Of a stretch of 5,655 nucleotides of DNA, positions 1-5,645 are shown piece by piece. The position numbers and the translations under genes were made by a program. The stretch lies in NCBI GenBank assembly GCA_934090775.1, contig CAKOKF010000063.1, positions 1 through 5,655 of the forward strand. The letters run 5' to 3'. The notes beneath the pieces are model-generated. The model had not been told where the DNA came from and did no database searches. It was given only the letters and a program-made list of their open reading frames with translations. The DNA comes from an uncultured Bacilli bacterium (GTDB taxonomy: Bacteria > Bacillota_I > Bacilli_A > RF39 > UBA660). The first letter of the stretch is position 1. The number at the start of each line of letters is the position of its first letter.

Positions 1-123
1 TTAGAAAGATATAAGTTGCGGATGTGGAAACTAGTAAGTATTGAAAAAATATAAAGCGTATTAAAAGGACGTGTACTAGACAATAATTGGGAAGCCAAGG
101 AACCCAAAAATAAAAATAATGCG
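1..123. other. unassigned non-coding segment with short inverted repeats
   Basis: I see no supportable gene here. The only open frame from the left edge is 17 codons ending in TAA at 52-54, too short to judge. Two pairings are visible: CTAGTA (31-36) with TACTAG (74-79), and TTGGG (87-91) with CCCAA (103-107). An alternative small hairpin, TTGG (87-90) with CCAA (95-98), closes a GAAG loop. The segment runs directly into the intrinsic terminator at 124-173, so it is probably the 3' part of an upstream + strand transcript, either an untranslated region or a small RNA whose 5' end lies outside the window. I compared it by memory with T-box, tmRNA, SRP RNA, RNase P and common riboswitch signatures and found no convincing match. 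Confidence 0.4.
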
Positions 124-173
124 AAGGGTTTCGCTTAAGAAGGAATACTCTTCTTAAACGAGACTCCTTTTTT
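124..173 (+). terminator. strong intrinsic terminator upstream of rlmN
   Basis: The stem pairs AAGG (124-127) with CCTT (166-169), with T165 bulged. It continues with GTTTCG (128-133) against CGAGAC (159-164), including one G-T wobble, then a C134/A158 mismatch, then TTAAGAAG (135-142) against CTTCTTAA (150-157). The loop is the 7 nt at 143-149. That makes about 18 pairs, followed by a T-tract reaching 173. It ends transcription coming from the left, and because the next promoter lies downstream, it insulates the rlmN operon. Confidence 0.8.
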
Positions 174-188
174 AATTAAAGAGTTAAC

Positions 189-217
189 TTGTGAAGATAA
201 GTAAATTAAGGTATAAT
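189..217 (+). promoter_or_regulatory. sigma-A type promoter for the rlmN-prpC-prkC-rsgA-rpe operon
   Basis: The -35 box TTGTGA (189-194) matches TTGACA at 4 of 6 positions. The spacer is exactly 17 bp (195-211) and the -10 box is a perfect TATAAT (212-217). Transcription should start near 223-226, giving an untranslated leader of about 20 nt before the ATG at 244. It sits just after the terminator and before the first gene of a run without intergenic space, so it is probably the operon's main promoter. Confidence 0.8.
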
Positions 218-243
218 AAGCGGTGCAAAGAGAAGTGAATTTT

Positions 244-1266
244 ATGAAAAATATATATGGAATAAAAAGAAGTGATTTAGAAGAATATTTTATTAATATT
301 GGGGAAAAGAAATTTAAAGCTTTACAAGTATACGAATGGTTATACCTAAAAAGAGTAGATATTATTGATAAAATGAGTAATATTAAAAAAGAAATCCAAG
401 ATAAATTAAAGAATGATTTTAGTATGGATATGATAAGTATTACGAAAGTTGAACATGATACTGATACTCATAAATACTTATTCTTACTTAAAGACCATAA
501 CTATATCGAAGCTGTTCTCATGGAACATGATTACGGCTTAAGTGTTTGCGTATCTAGTGAAGTAGGCTGCAACATGGGATGTAAATTTTGTGAATCGGGA
601 AGAAGAAAAAAAGTACGAAACTTAGAAGCCTATGAAATGGTTGAACAAATCCTTCTTATTGAAAAAGATATCGGTAAGAGAATATCCAGTGTTGTTGTTA
701 TGGGAATTGGGGAACCTTTTGATAACTATGATAACCTAATGGACTTTATAAGAATTATAAATGATCCTAAAGGTATTAGTATCGGAGCCCGTCATATAAC
801 CGTATCCACTTGTGGACTAGTCCCTAAAATATATGAATTTAGTAAAGAAGATTTACAAGTAAACTTAGCCTTAAGCTTACATGCTCCTAATGATGAAATA
901 AGAAATAAAATAATGCCTGTTAATAAAGCTTATAATATCAGTGAAGTAATAAAAGCCATTAAAGATTATATTAAAGAAACTAATAGACGAGTTACTATTG
1001 AATATGTTATGCTAGAAGATATAAATGATAGTAAGGAATGTGCTCTAGAACTTTCCAAACTATTAAGGGGATTAAATGTTTATGTTAATATGATACCTTA
1101 TAATGAAACTAACCATCTAGAATTTAAAAAGAGTAATAAGAAAAAAATTGATGAGTTCTATGATACTTTAGTTAAAAATAAAATTAATGTAACAGTTAGA
1201 AGAAAATTTGGTAGTAATATTTCCGCAGCTTGTGGCCAACTAAGAAGTAAGGAGGAAGAAAAATGA
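244..1266 (+). CDS. rlmN: RlmN, 23S rRNA (adenine2503-C2) / tRNA (adenine37-C2) methyltransferase
   Basis: This cytoplasmic radical-SAM enzyme (340 aa) adds a methyl group to C2 of A2503 in 23S rRNA, and in related bacteria to A37 of some tRNAs. The [4Fe-4S] motif CxxxCxxC is at Cys109, Cys113 and Cys116. The two extra cysteines of the RlmN mechanism are present: Cys102 (context SVCVSS, matching E. coli Cys118) and Cys330 (context SAACGQL, matching Cys355). GIGEP at 154-158 is the SAM-binding motif, and its Pro favours RlmN over the Cfr resistance enzyme, which has GMGEA. I chose ATG 244 because it has a purine-rich site (AGAGAAGTG, 229-237) upstream. The in-frame GTG at 223 coincides with the expected transcription start and would have no leader. 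The gene opens the operon and its TGA overlaps the prpC start by 4 bp. The loop after the Fe-S motif is unusually basic (GRRKK). Confidence 0.93.
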   Translation: MKNIYGIKRSDLEEYFINIGEKKFKALQVYEWLYLKRVDIIDKMSNIKKEIQDKLKNDFSMDMISITKVEHDTDTHKYLFLLKDHNYIEAVLMEHDYGLSVCVSSEVGCNMGCKFCESGRRKKVRNLEAYEMVEQILLIEKDIGKRISSVVVMGIGEPFDNYDNLMDFIRIINDPKGISIGARHITVSTCGLVPKIYEFSKEDLQVNLALSLHAPNDEIRNKIMPVNKAYNISEVIKAIKDYIKETNRRVTIEYVMLEDINDSKECALELSKLLRGLNVYVNMIPYNETNHLEFKKSNKKKIDEFYDTLVKNKINVTVRRKFGSNISAACGQLRSKEEEK

Positions 1267-2003
1267 AAACATTTTATTTAACGGATGCTGGGAAGGTAAG
1301 AAGTCATAATGAAGATTCCGTTACTATTCTAAAAAATGATTCCAGCGAATATTTACTTATCGTTGCTGATGGCATGGGTGGTCATCGCGCCGGCGAAGTT
1401 GCTTCATCCATGGTTGTAACTCACTTAGGCAAAAGATTTAATGACCTAGTAACCGTCGGTACTAAATATGATGCAACGAACTGGTTAAAAGATAATATTA
1501 GTGAAATAAATCATCATATCGTTGAATATGCTAGTAACAATCCGGAAAGTAAAGGCATGGGTACGACTGTCGTTGTTGCCCTTCTAACGCATGATTTCCT
1601 TTTATATGCTAATGTGGGTGACTCTAGTGGCTTTGCTATGAAAAATGGTCACTTACTTAAAGTTACCAAAGACCATACTTTAGTTCAACTACTAGTCCAA
1701 GCTGGTGACTTAACCGAAGAAGAAGCCAAATATCATCCTAAAAAAAATGTTTTAATGAAAGCTTTAGGGGGCGAAGAAGATGTTGTACCAGATATTTACG
1801 AAGTCGACATGTCCTTTGATGCTATTCTTCTATCCAGTGATGGTCTAACTAATATGTTAAGTAATGAAGCCATCGAAAAAGTCTTAAATGATCCAGAACT
1901 TACCGTTGAAGAAAAAGTCGTTAAATTAATTAGAAAATGTAATGCCAGGGGTGGAACCGATAATATATCAATAGCTTATTTAGTAAAAGAAAGTGGTGAA
2001 TAA
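1263..2003 (+). CDS. prpC: PrpC, PP2C-family Ser/Thr protein phosphatase (partner of PrkC)
   Basis: This is a soluble Mn/Mg-dependent PPM/PP2C phosphatase of 246 aa that removes phosphates placed by the kinase encoded next. Motifs run in family order: an N-terminal TDxGxxRxxNED block with Asp18, ADGMGGHRAGE at 35-45 with metal ligand Asp36, GMGTT at 98-102, GDS at 119-121, DH at 137-138, SSDGL at 191-195 with Asp193, and GTDN at 231-234 with Asp233. All expected metal-binding acids are there, so it should be active. The Arg that normally follows GDS is Ser122. It is close in length to B. subtilis PrpC (about 254 aa). The start ATG overlaps the rlmN stop as ATGA and is preceded by a strong GGAGG at 1251-1255, 7 nt away. 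The immediately following prkC completes the usual phosphatase-kinase pair. Confidence 0.95.
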   Translation: MKTFYLTDAGKVRSHNEDSVTILKNDSSEYLLIVADGMGGHRAGEVASSMVVTHLGKRFNDLVTVGTKYDATNWLKDNISEINHHIVEYASNNPESKGMGTTVVVALLTHDFLLYANVGDSSGFAMKNGHLLKVTKDHTLVQLLVQAGDLTEEEAKYHPKKNVLMKALGGEEDVVPDIYEVDMSFDAILLSSDGLTNMLSNEAIEKVLNDPELTVEEKVVKLIRKCNARGGTDNISIAYLVKESGE

Positions 2004-2004
2004 T

Positions 2005-3729
2005 ATGATAATGAAAGGACAAAAAATTAACGATCGTTATCAAATAATAAAATCTATTGGCGAAGGAGGAATGGCTAACGTTTATTTAGCCTATGATACG
2101 ATTTTAGATCGTAACGTTGCGGTCAAAGTTTTACGTGGCGACTTAGCTACTGATGAAAAATTTGTACGTCGTTTCCAAAGAGAAGCTTTATCAGCCTCAA
2201 GTCTTAGTCATCCTAATATTGTAGAAGTTTACGATGTTGGCGAAGATAATGGCCAGTATTATATTGTTATGGAATATATTGAAGGGTGTCAGTTAAAACA
2301 ACTCTTAAAAAAACGTGGACGCCTAACTTTAAGCGAAGTAATCGATATCATGCTCCAAATAACCGATGGTTTATCCGTTGCTCATGATGCTTATATTATT
2401 CACCGTGATATAAAACCTCAAAACATCATGATTTTAGATAGTGGCCTTGTTAAGATAACTGATTTCGGTATTGCCATGGCGATGAACAGCACCCAATTAA
2501 CCCAAACCAATTCCGTAATGGGTAGCGTTCATTATTTACCACCGGAACAAGCTAATGGTAAAGGCTCAACCTTACAAAGTGATATTTATTCCATGGGTAT
2601 TTTGATGTATGAACTCTTAACTGGCGAATTACCATATAAAGGTGATAATGCTGTTGAAATAGCCCTTAAACATCTAAAAGAAAAAATACCTAGTGTAAGA
2701 GATAAATATCCTGAAATACCCCAAAGTGTAGAAAATATTATCATCAAAGCAACTGCTAAAAATCCTAAAAATAGATATGCTGATGCTAGAAGTATGAATG
2801 AAGACTTAAGAACTTGCTTAGATGATTCAAGAGTAAATGAACCTAAAATTGTCTTACCATATCCGGAATTTGATGAAGATAGAAAACCTAAAAATGCGAC
2901 CAAAACCACCAATAAAACTGATGGCATAGTTAAAGAAATAAAACCAGAAGAGGTGGAAAATACGAAAAAAGATAATAAAATATTAATAACTTTATTTGCA
3001 GTCTTTACCGGTATTATATTAGTAATAACTTCTATTATTGTTTTATTACCTGTAATTACTAATCAACAAGAGATCAAAGTTCCTGATGTAGCTGGCCTTG
3101 ATATCAGTGATGCGATCAATACTTTACAAAATGAAGGCTTTAAAATAGCTGATCAACAAAAAGAACAAGCAAGCGATGAAGTTCCCGTTGGTAAAGTTGT
3201 AAAAACTAATCCCGTCGCTGGTGTTAAAAAAACAAAGGGTAGTGAAATAACTTTATACATATCAACTGGTAATGAAGGCTTCACCATGGAAGACTTTACA
3301 GGTAAAAACTATTATACTGTCTATGGAACTCTAACGGCCTATGGTATCTTAGTAATTCCCGAAAAACGTGATGTAAGTGATACTAATATTGATGCTTCAA
3401 CGATCCTTGATCAATCTATTAAAGCTGGAGAAAAAGTTGCTAAAGGCGATACAGTCATTCTTTATATTCCTAATGTAACAACTAAATATCCTGACTTTAC
3501 GAGTGGCGATTATACAAGAGAACAAATTGAACAATTTTGTTCTCAATATAGTATTAATTGTAAGTTTAAAGAAGTAAGTGAAGCTTCCGGCAATTATAAG
3601 AATGGTGATATTATTTTCCAATCTAGACCAAGTGGAACACAAGTTACCAGCGGGGCTAGTCTAACGATAACTATTTTTGTTAAAGAAGATGTTGTTGAAT
3701 GCAATCCGAATGAGGAAGTTTGTGAATAA
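2005..3729 (+). CDS. prkC: PrkC, PASTA-domain membrane Ser/Thr protein kinase
   Basis: This eukaryotic-like kinase of about 574 aa couples extracellular muropeptides to phosphorylation in the cytoplasm. The kinase domain spans roughly 10-275: glycine loop GEGGMANV (19-26), Lys41, Glu60, HRDIKPQN (133-140, catalytic Asp135), DFG (153-155), and a Thr-rich activation loop with Thr163, Thr166 and Thr168. A charged linker follows, then one membrane helix at about 326-351, then three PASTA repeats at about 358-421, 425-490 and 495-559. A short acidic tail ends the protein. Four ectodomain cysteines form two CX6C pairs (512/519 and 566/573). The family's SPE motif reads PPE here. It is shorter than B. 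subtilis PrkC (648 aa). ATG 2005 is preferred because GGTGA (1995-1999) is 5 nt upstream; ATG 2011 is nearly as good. It starts 1 nt after the prpC stop. Confidence 0.94.
   Translation: MIMKGQKINDRYQIIKSIGEGGMANVYLAYDTILDRNVAVKVLRGDLATDEKFVRRFQREALSASSLSHPNIVEVYDVGEDNGQYYIVMEYIEGCQLKQLLKKRGRLTLSEVIDIMLQITDGLSVAHDAYIIHRDIKPQNIMILDSGLVKITDFGIAMAMNSTQLTQTNSVMGSVHYLPPEQANGKGSTLQSDIYSMGILMYELLTGELPYKGDNAVEIALKHLKEKIPSVRDKYPEIPQSVENIIIKATAKNPKNRYADARSMNEDLRTCLDDSRVNEPKIVLPYPEFDEDRKPKNATKTTNKTDGIVKEIKPEEVENTKKDNKILITLFAVFTGIILVITSIIVLLPVITNQQEIKVPDVAGLDISDAINTLQNEGFKIADQQKEQASDEVPVGKVVKTNPVAGVKKTKGSEITLYISTGNEGFTMEDFTGKNYYTVYGTLTAYGILVIPEKRDVSDTNIDASTILDQSIKAGEKVAKGDTVILYIPNVTTKYPDFTSGDYTREQIEQFCSQYSINCKFKEVSEASGNYKNGDIIFQSRPSGTQVTSGASLTITIFVKEDVVECNPNEEVCE
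3712..3718 (+). promoter_or_regulatory. ribosome binding site fixing the GTG start of rsgA
   Basis: GAGGAAG lies inside the end of prkC and 3 nt before the GTG at 3722, with its GAGG core 6 nt away. The protein starting at that GTG begins (M)NKGKII, which lines up with MPEGKII at the start of B. subtilis CpgA. The in-frame ATG at 3710 and the starts further upstream have no comparable site. Confidence 0.7.
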
Positions 3730-4555
3730 GGGAAAAATTATCCGTATTATCAGTAACCTATATAGTGTTCTTGTAAACGATACCATTATTAATGCTAGAG
3801 CTAGAGGTAAATTCCGTCAAAATGAAATAAGTCCGATGGTCGGTGATGAAGTAATAATTGATATCGAAAAGAAATATATTTTAGAAATATTACCTCGAAA
3901 AAATTATTTAACAAGACCTAATATTAGTAACATCGACCTAGTCATTTGTGTTACCAGTACCAAAGAGCCAGCTTTATCACTTAACCTTTTAGATAAACAA
4001 CTGGCTTTTCTTGCTCTTAATAATATTCCTAGTATGATTTGTTTTACAAAATATGATCTTTTAAATCAAAAAGAACAAGAGGAAGTTAATAACTTAATAA
4101 CTTATTATCAAAAAATTGGTATTGATACAGTCATTAATACGGAGCTTGAAAAAATTAATACTATCTTAAAAGGTAAAGAAGTTGGTCTTCTCGGTCAAAG
4201 TGGGGCCGGTAAATCTAGCCTTATCAATAAACTTGGCGGCTATAATATTAAAACCCAACCCATCTCTAAAGCTTTAGGTCGTGGTATCCATACCACTCGT
4301 CATGTTGAAATTTATAAAGTAAATGACTTTTATTTACTAGATACCCCTGGTTTTAGTGCTCTTGATTTAAACTTTACTAATCCTAACGACTTAAAAAATG
4401 GCTTTATCGAATTTAAAAATTATAATTGTCGTTTTAAAGATTGTAAACATTTTAAAGAAATAGACTGTGGAGTAAAAGCCAATATTGGGAAAGAAATCTT
4501 ACCTAGTAGATATGAAAACTATATAAATTTTTTGGAGAATGAAAAATGGAAGTAA
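3722..4555 (+). CDS. rsgA: RsgA (CpgA/YloQ), ribosome small-subunit-dependent GTPase
   Basis: This is a circularly permuted GTPase (277 aa from GTG) that acts late in 30S subunit maturation; its GTP hydrolysis is stimulated by the ribosome. An N-terminal OB-fold region (about 1-65, with GKFRQ and VGDEV) precedes the G domain. The G motifs appear in the permuted order typical of the family: G4 TKYD (109-112), then G1 GQSGAGKSS (158-166), G2 region GRGIHTTRH (186-194) and G3 DTPG (207-210). The C-terminal zinc site is Cys236, Cys241, His243 and Cys249. Length is slightly below the 298 aa of B. subtilis CpgA. It overlaps the prkC end by 8 bp and the rpe start by 10 bp. In B. subtilis this protein is phosphorylated by PrkC, which gives the neighbourhood functional sense, although the known target Thr seems not to be kept here. 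Confidence 0.94.
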   Translation: MNKGKIIRIISNLYSVLVNDTIINARARGKFRQNEISPMVGDEVIIDIEKKYILEILPRKNYLTRPNISNIDLVICVTSTKEPALSLNLLDKQLAFLALNNIPSMICFTKYDLLNQKEQEEVNNLITYYQKIGIDTVINTELEKINTILKGKEVGLLGQSGAGKSSLINKLGGYNIKTQPISKALGRGIHTTRHVEIYKVNDFYLLDTPGFSALDLNFTNPNDLKNGFIEFKNYNCRFKDCKHFKEIDCGVKANIGKEILPSRYENYINFLENEKWK

Positions 4556-5160
4556 GTGTATCATTTTTAAAGAGTAAATATCATCTTAAAGAGCAAATAA
4601 TTGCTTTAAATAATTCTAATTGTGATTTAATTCATGTTGATTTTATGGATGGAACTTTTACAAAAAATAAGACTATATCTTTAGAAGAAATGTCTTTACA
4701 AGACTTTACTAAACCTTTAGAGTTTCACTTAATGGTAACTAATCCTGATAATTATATCGATTATTGTAAGACTTTTAAACCAACTCATTTCATTGTCCAT
4801 TATGAGATTTTAAAAGAACCCCTAAAAACGATTCTTCATATTATTGATGCTGGTATGTTACCCGGTCTTGCTATTAATCCAAACACTTCTATTAAAGAAA
4901 TTAAAACCTTATTAAAATATGTTGATATGGTTTTAGTAATGAGTGTTACACCTGGAGCCGGGGGCCAAAGTTTTCTACCTGAAACAGTTAATAAACTAAA
5001 AGAACTAAAAAGTGTTTATAAAGGCCGAATAGAAGTCGATGGTGGCATCAATGATAAAACCATTAATCTTATTAAAGACTATGTTGATGCCGTTGTTTCT
5101 GGATCTTATGTTTGTTTAAGTGATGATTATAATCAAGCTATTAATAGTTTAAAAAAATAA
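4546..5160 (+). CDS. rpe: ribulose-phosphate 3-epimerase
   Basis: This soluble TIM-barrel enzyme of 204 aa interconverts D-ribulose 5-phosphate and D-xylulose 5-phosphate in the pentose phosphate pathway. The four expected metal ligands are visible: His30 and Asp32 (in HVDFMDG), His61 (in EFHLMV) and Asp165 (in EVDGGIN). HYE at 85-87, TPGAGGQ at 135-141 and the late phosphate-binding VSGS (184-187) also fit the family. It is somewhat shorter and more divergent than typical Rpe (about 215-220 aa): the N-terminal PSxL signature reads VSFL, and the usual PGFGGQ has Ala in place of Phe. The start ATG has GGAG at 4534-4537, 8 nt upstream, and overlaps the end of rsgA by 10 bp, so translation is probably coupled. 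It is the last gene of the operon, with its TAA inside the terminator stem. Confidence 0.92.
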   Translation: MEVSVSFLKSKYHLKEQIIALNNSNCDLIHVDFMDGTFTKNKTISLEEMSLQDFTKPLEFHLMVTNPDNYIDYCKTFKPTHFIVHYEILKEPLKTILHIIDAGMLPGLAINPNTSIKEIKTLLKYVDMVLVMSVTPGAGGQSFLPETVNKLKELKSVYKGRIEVDGGINDKTINLIKDYVDAVVSGSYVCLSDDYNQAINSLKK

Positions 5161-5186
5161 GTGTTATTTTACGACACTTATTTTTT
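5154..5186. terminator. bidirectional intrinsic terminator between rpe and the convergent xre gene
   Basis: AAAATAAGTGT (5154-5164) pairs perfectly with ACACTTATTTT (5174-5184) around a 9-nt loop. The + strand has six T after the stem core (5181-5186), and the minus strand reads seven T from the A-run at 5151-5157. It can therefore end both the rpe operon and the minus-strand regulator gene. Both genes' stop codons lie within the stem arms. Confidence 0.85.
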
Positions 5187-5438
5187 ATACATATAAATTC
5201 TTTTAGGTAAAACTTTTGCTTGTTTAGCTGTTTCTTTATTAAATAATAACTCCGGTTCGATATTTAACGATTTAGCAATAATTTCTATATTATTTAAAGT
5301 TAAATTTGCTTCACCATTTTCCACAATACTAATATAAGCCATTTTAAAATTAGCTAGTTCCGCAAATTTCTCTTGAGTATACCCATTTTGATAACGATAC
5401 CACTTAGTATTTAAACCAACAATTTCTCTTAAATTCAT
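5178..5438 (-). CDS. small XRE-family helix-turn-helix transcriptional regulator
   Basis: This protein of 86 aa is almost entirely one HTH_3/XRE DNA-binding domain (about residues 4-66). A basic first helix is followed by the turn-helix YTQEKFAELAN (20-30). The recognition helix region comes next, with the motif IVENGEANLTLNNIE (38-52), and the closing segment is AKSLNIEPELLF (55-66). The last 20 residues are Lys/Arg-rich with no second domain. The size and the ENGxAxxTL pattern resemble solo autoregulators and the controller proteins of restriction-modification systems, but this is resemblance only and the target is unknown. On its strand GGGAG (5449-5453) lies 10 nt before the ATG, a little further than usual. 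It converges on rpe and diverges from an unseen + strand gene at the right edge, which it may regulate. Confidence 0.85.
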   Translation of the reverse strand: MNLREIVGLNTKWYRYQNGYTQEKFAELANFKMAYISIVENGEANLTLNNIEIIAKSLNIEPELLFNKETAKQAKVLPKRIYMYKK

Positions 5439-5448
5439 CTAACAAACA

Positions 5449-5455
5449 CTCCCTT
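5449..5455 (-). promoter_or_regulatory. ribosome binding site of the xre gene
   Basis: Read on the minus strand this is AAGGGAG, separated from the ATG (5436-5438) by 10 nt. It supports this start over the internal Met at residue 33, which would cut the HTH domain in half. The spacing is slightly long, so translation may be moderate. Confidence 0.6.
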
Positions 5456-5578
5456 ACTATCTTTATTTTTACCGAATTCATAAAAATAATTACATATAAA
5501 TTATAAATATAAAAAATAACAATATTAATACCGTTAAAAATTAATAATTTATATATTAAATATAGTAAGATACCAGGA

Positions 5579-5607
5579 TTTACCACTATTTTTATATAGT
5601 CTATAAT
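5579..5607 (+). promoter_or_regulatory. sigma-A type promoter for a gene beyond the right edge
   Basis: The -35 box TTTACC (5579-5584) matches the consensus at 4 of 6 positions, the spacer is 17 bp, and the -10 box is a perfect TATAAT (5602-5607). Transcription should start near 5613-5616. The -10 is flanked by GTC (5599-5601) and GAC (5608-5610), a small dyad that could be part of an operator. Confidence 0.65.
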
Positions 5608-5641
5608 GACCAGTTAAACCTAAAATAAGAGCATAAAAAAA

Positions 5642-5645
5642 GGAG
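5642..5645 (+). promoter_or_regulatory. ribosome binding site of the next + strand gene (start codon at window edge)
   Basis: GGAG follows a run of A residues and lies 9 nt before the final base of the window. That final A would be the first base of an ATG if the next bases are TG. Together with the promoter at 5579-5607 this predicts a new + strand gene starting at about 5655; nothing of its product is visible. Confidence 0.5.

Noticed and set aside
1..54. Open frame running in from the left edge (17 codons, TAA at 52-54) as the tail of an upstream gene
   Set aside because: It is too short to tell from chance and I recognise no family C-terminus; the sequence left of the window would decide.
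60..173. T-box or metabolite riboswitch controlling rlmN
   Set aside because: No T-box TGGNACC motif or known riboswitch core was found, and the rlmN promoter lies downstream of the terminator, so this leader could not be part of the main transcript.
223..243. GTG at 223 as the rlmN start (seven extra residues)
   Set aside because: It coincides with the expected transcription start of the promoter at 189-217 and would leave no room for a ribosome binding site; ATG 244 fits the family better.
244..1266. Cfr-type antibiotic resistance methyltransferase
   Set aside because: GCNMGCKFC and the C-terminal region resemble Cfr in part, but GIGEP (not GMGEA), the operon position and the overall sequence point to RlmN.
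2586..2927. Minus-strand open frame of 113 codons inside prkC
   Set aside because: It is antisense to the well-supported kinase coding region, with no ribosome binding site or recognisable domain; a shadow frame.
3397..3642. Minus-strand open frame of 81 codons inside the PASTA region of prkC
   Set aside because: Antisense shadow of clear PASTA repeats with no independent support.
3677..3721. Upstream in-frame start of rsgA at 3677, or ATG 3710
   Set aside because: These would extend RsgA beyond the family N-terminus and have no good ribosome binding site, while GTG 3722 has GAGGAAG and aligns with the B. subtilis start.
5453..5569. Inverted copies of ATAGTAAG (5453-5460 minus, 5562-5569 plus) as paired operators
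   Set aside because: Eight-base matches of such AT-rich content about 100 bp apart are easily expected by chance here.
5404..5586. Minus-strand open frame of 60 codons upstream of xre
   Set aside because: Rich in Ile, Tyr, Leu and Asn as expected from random AT-rich sequence, overlaps the xre start in another frame and resembles no family.
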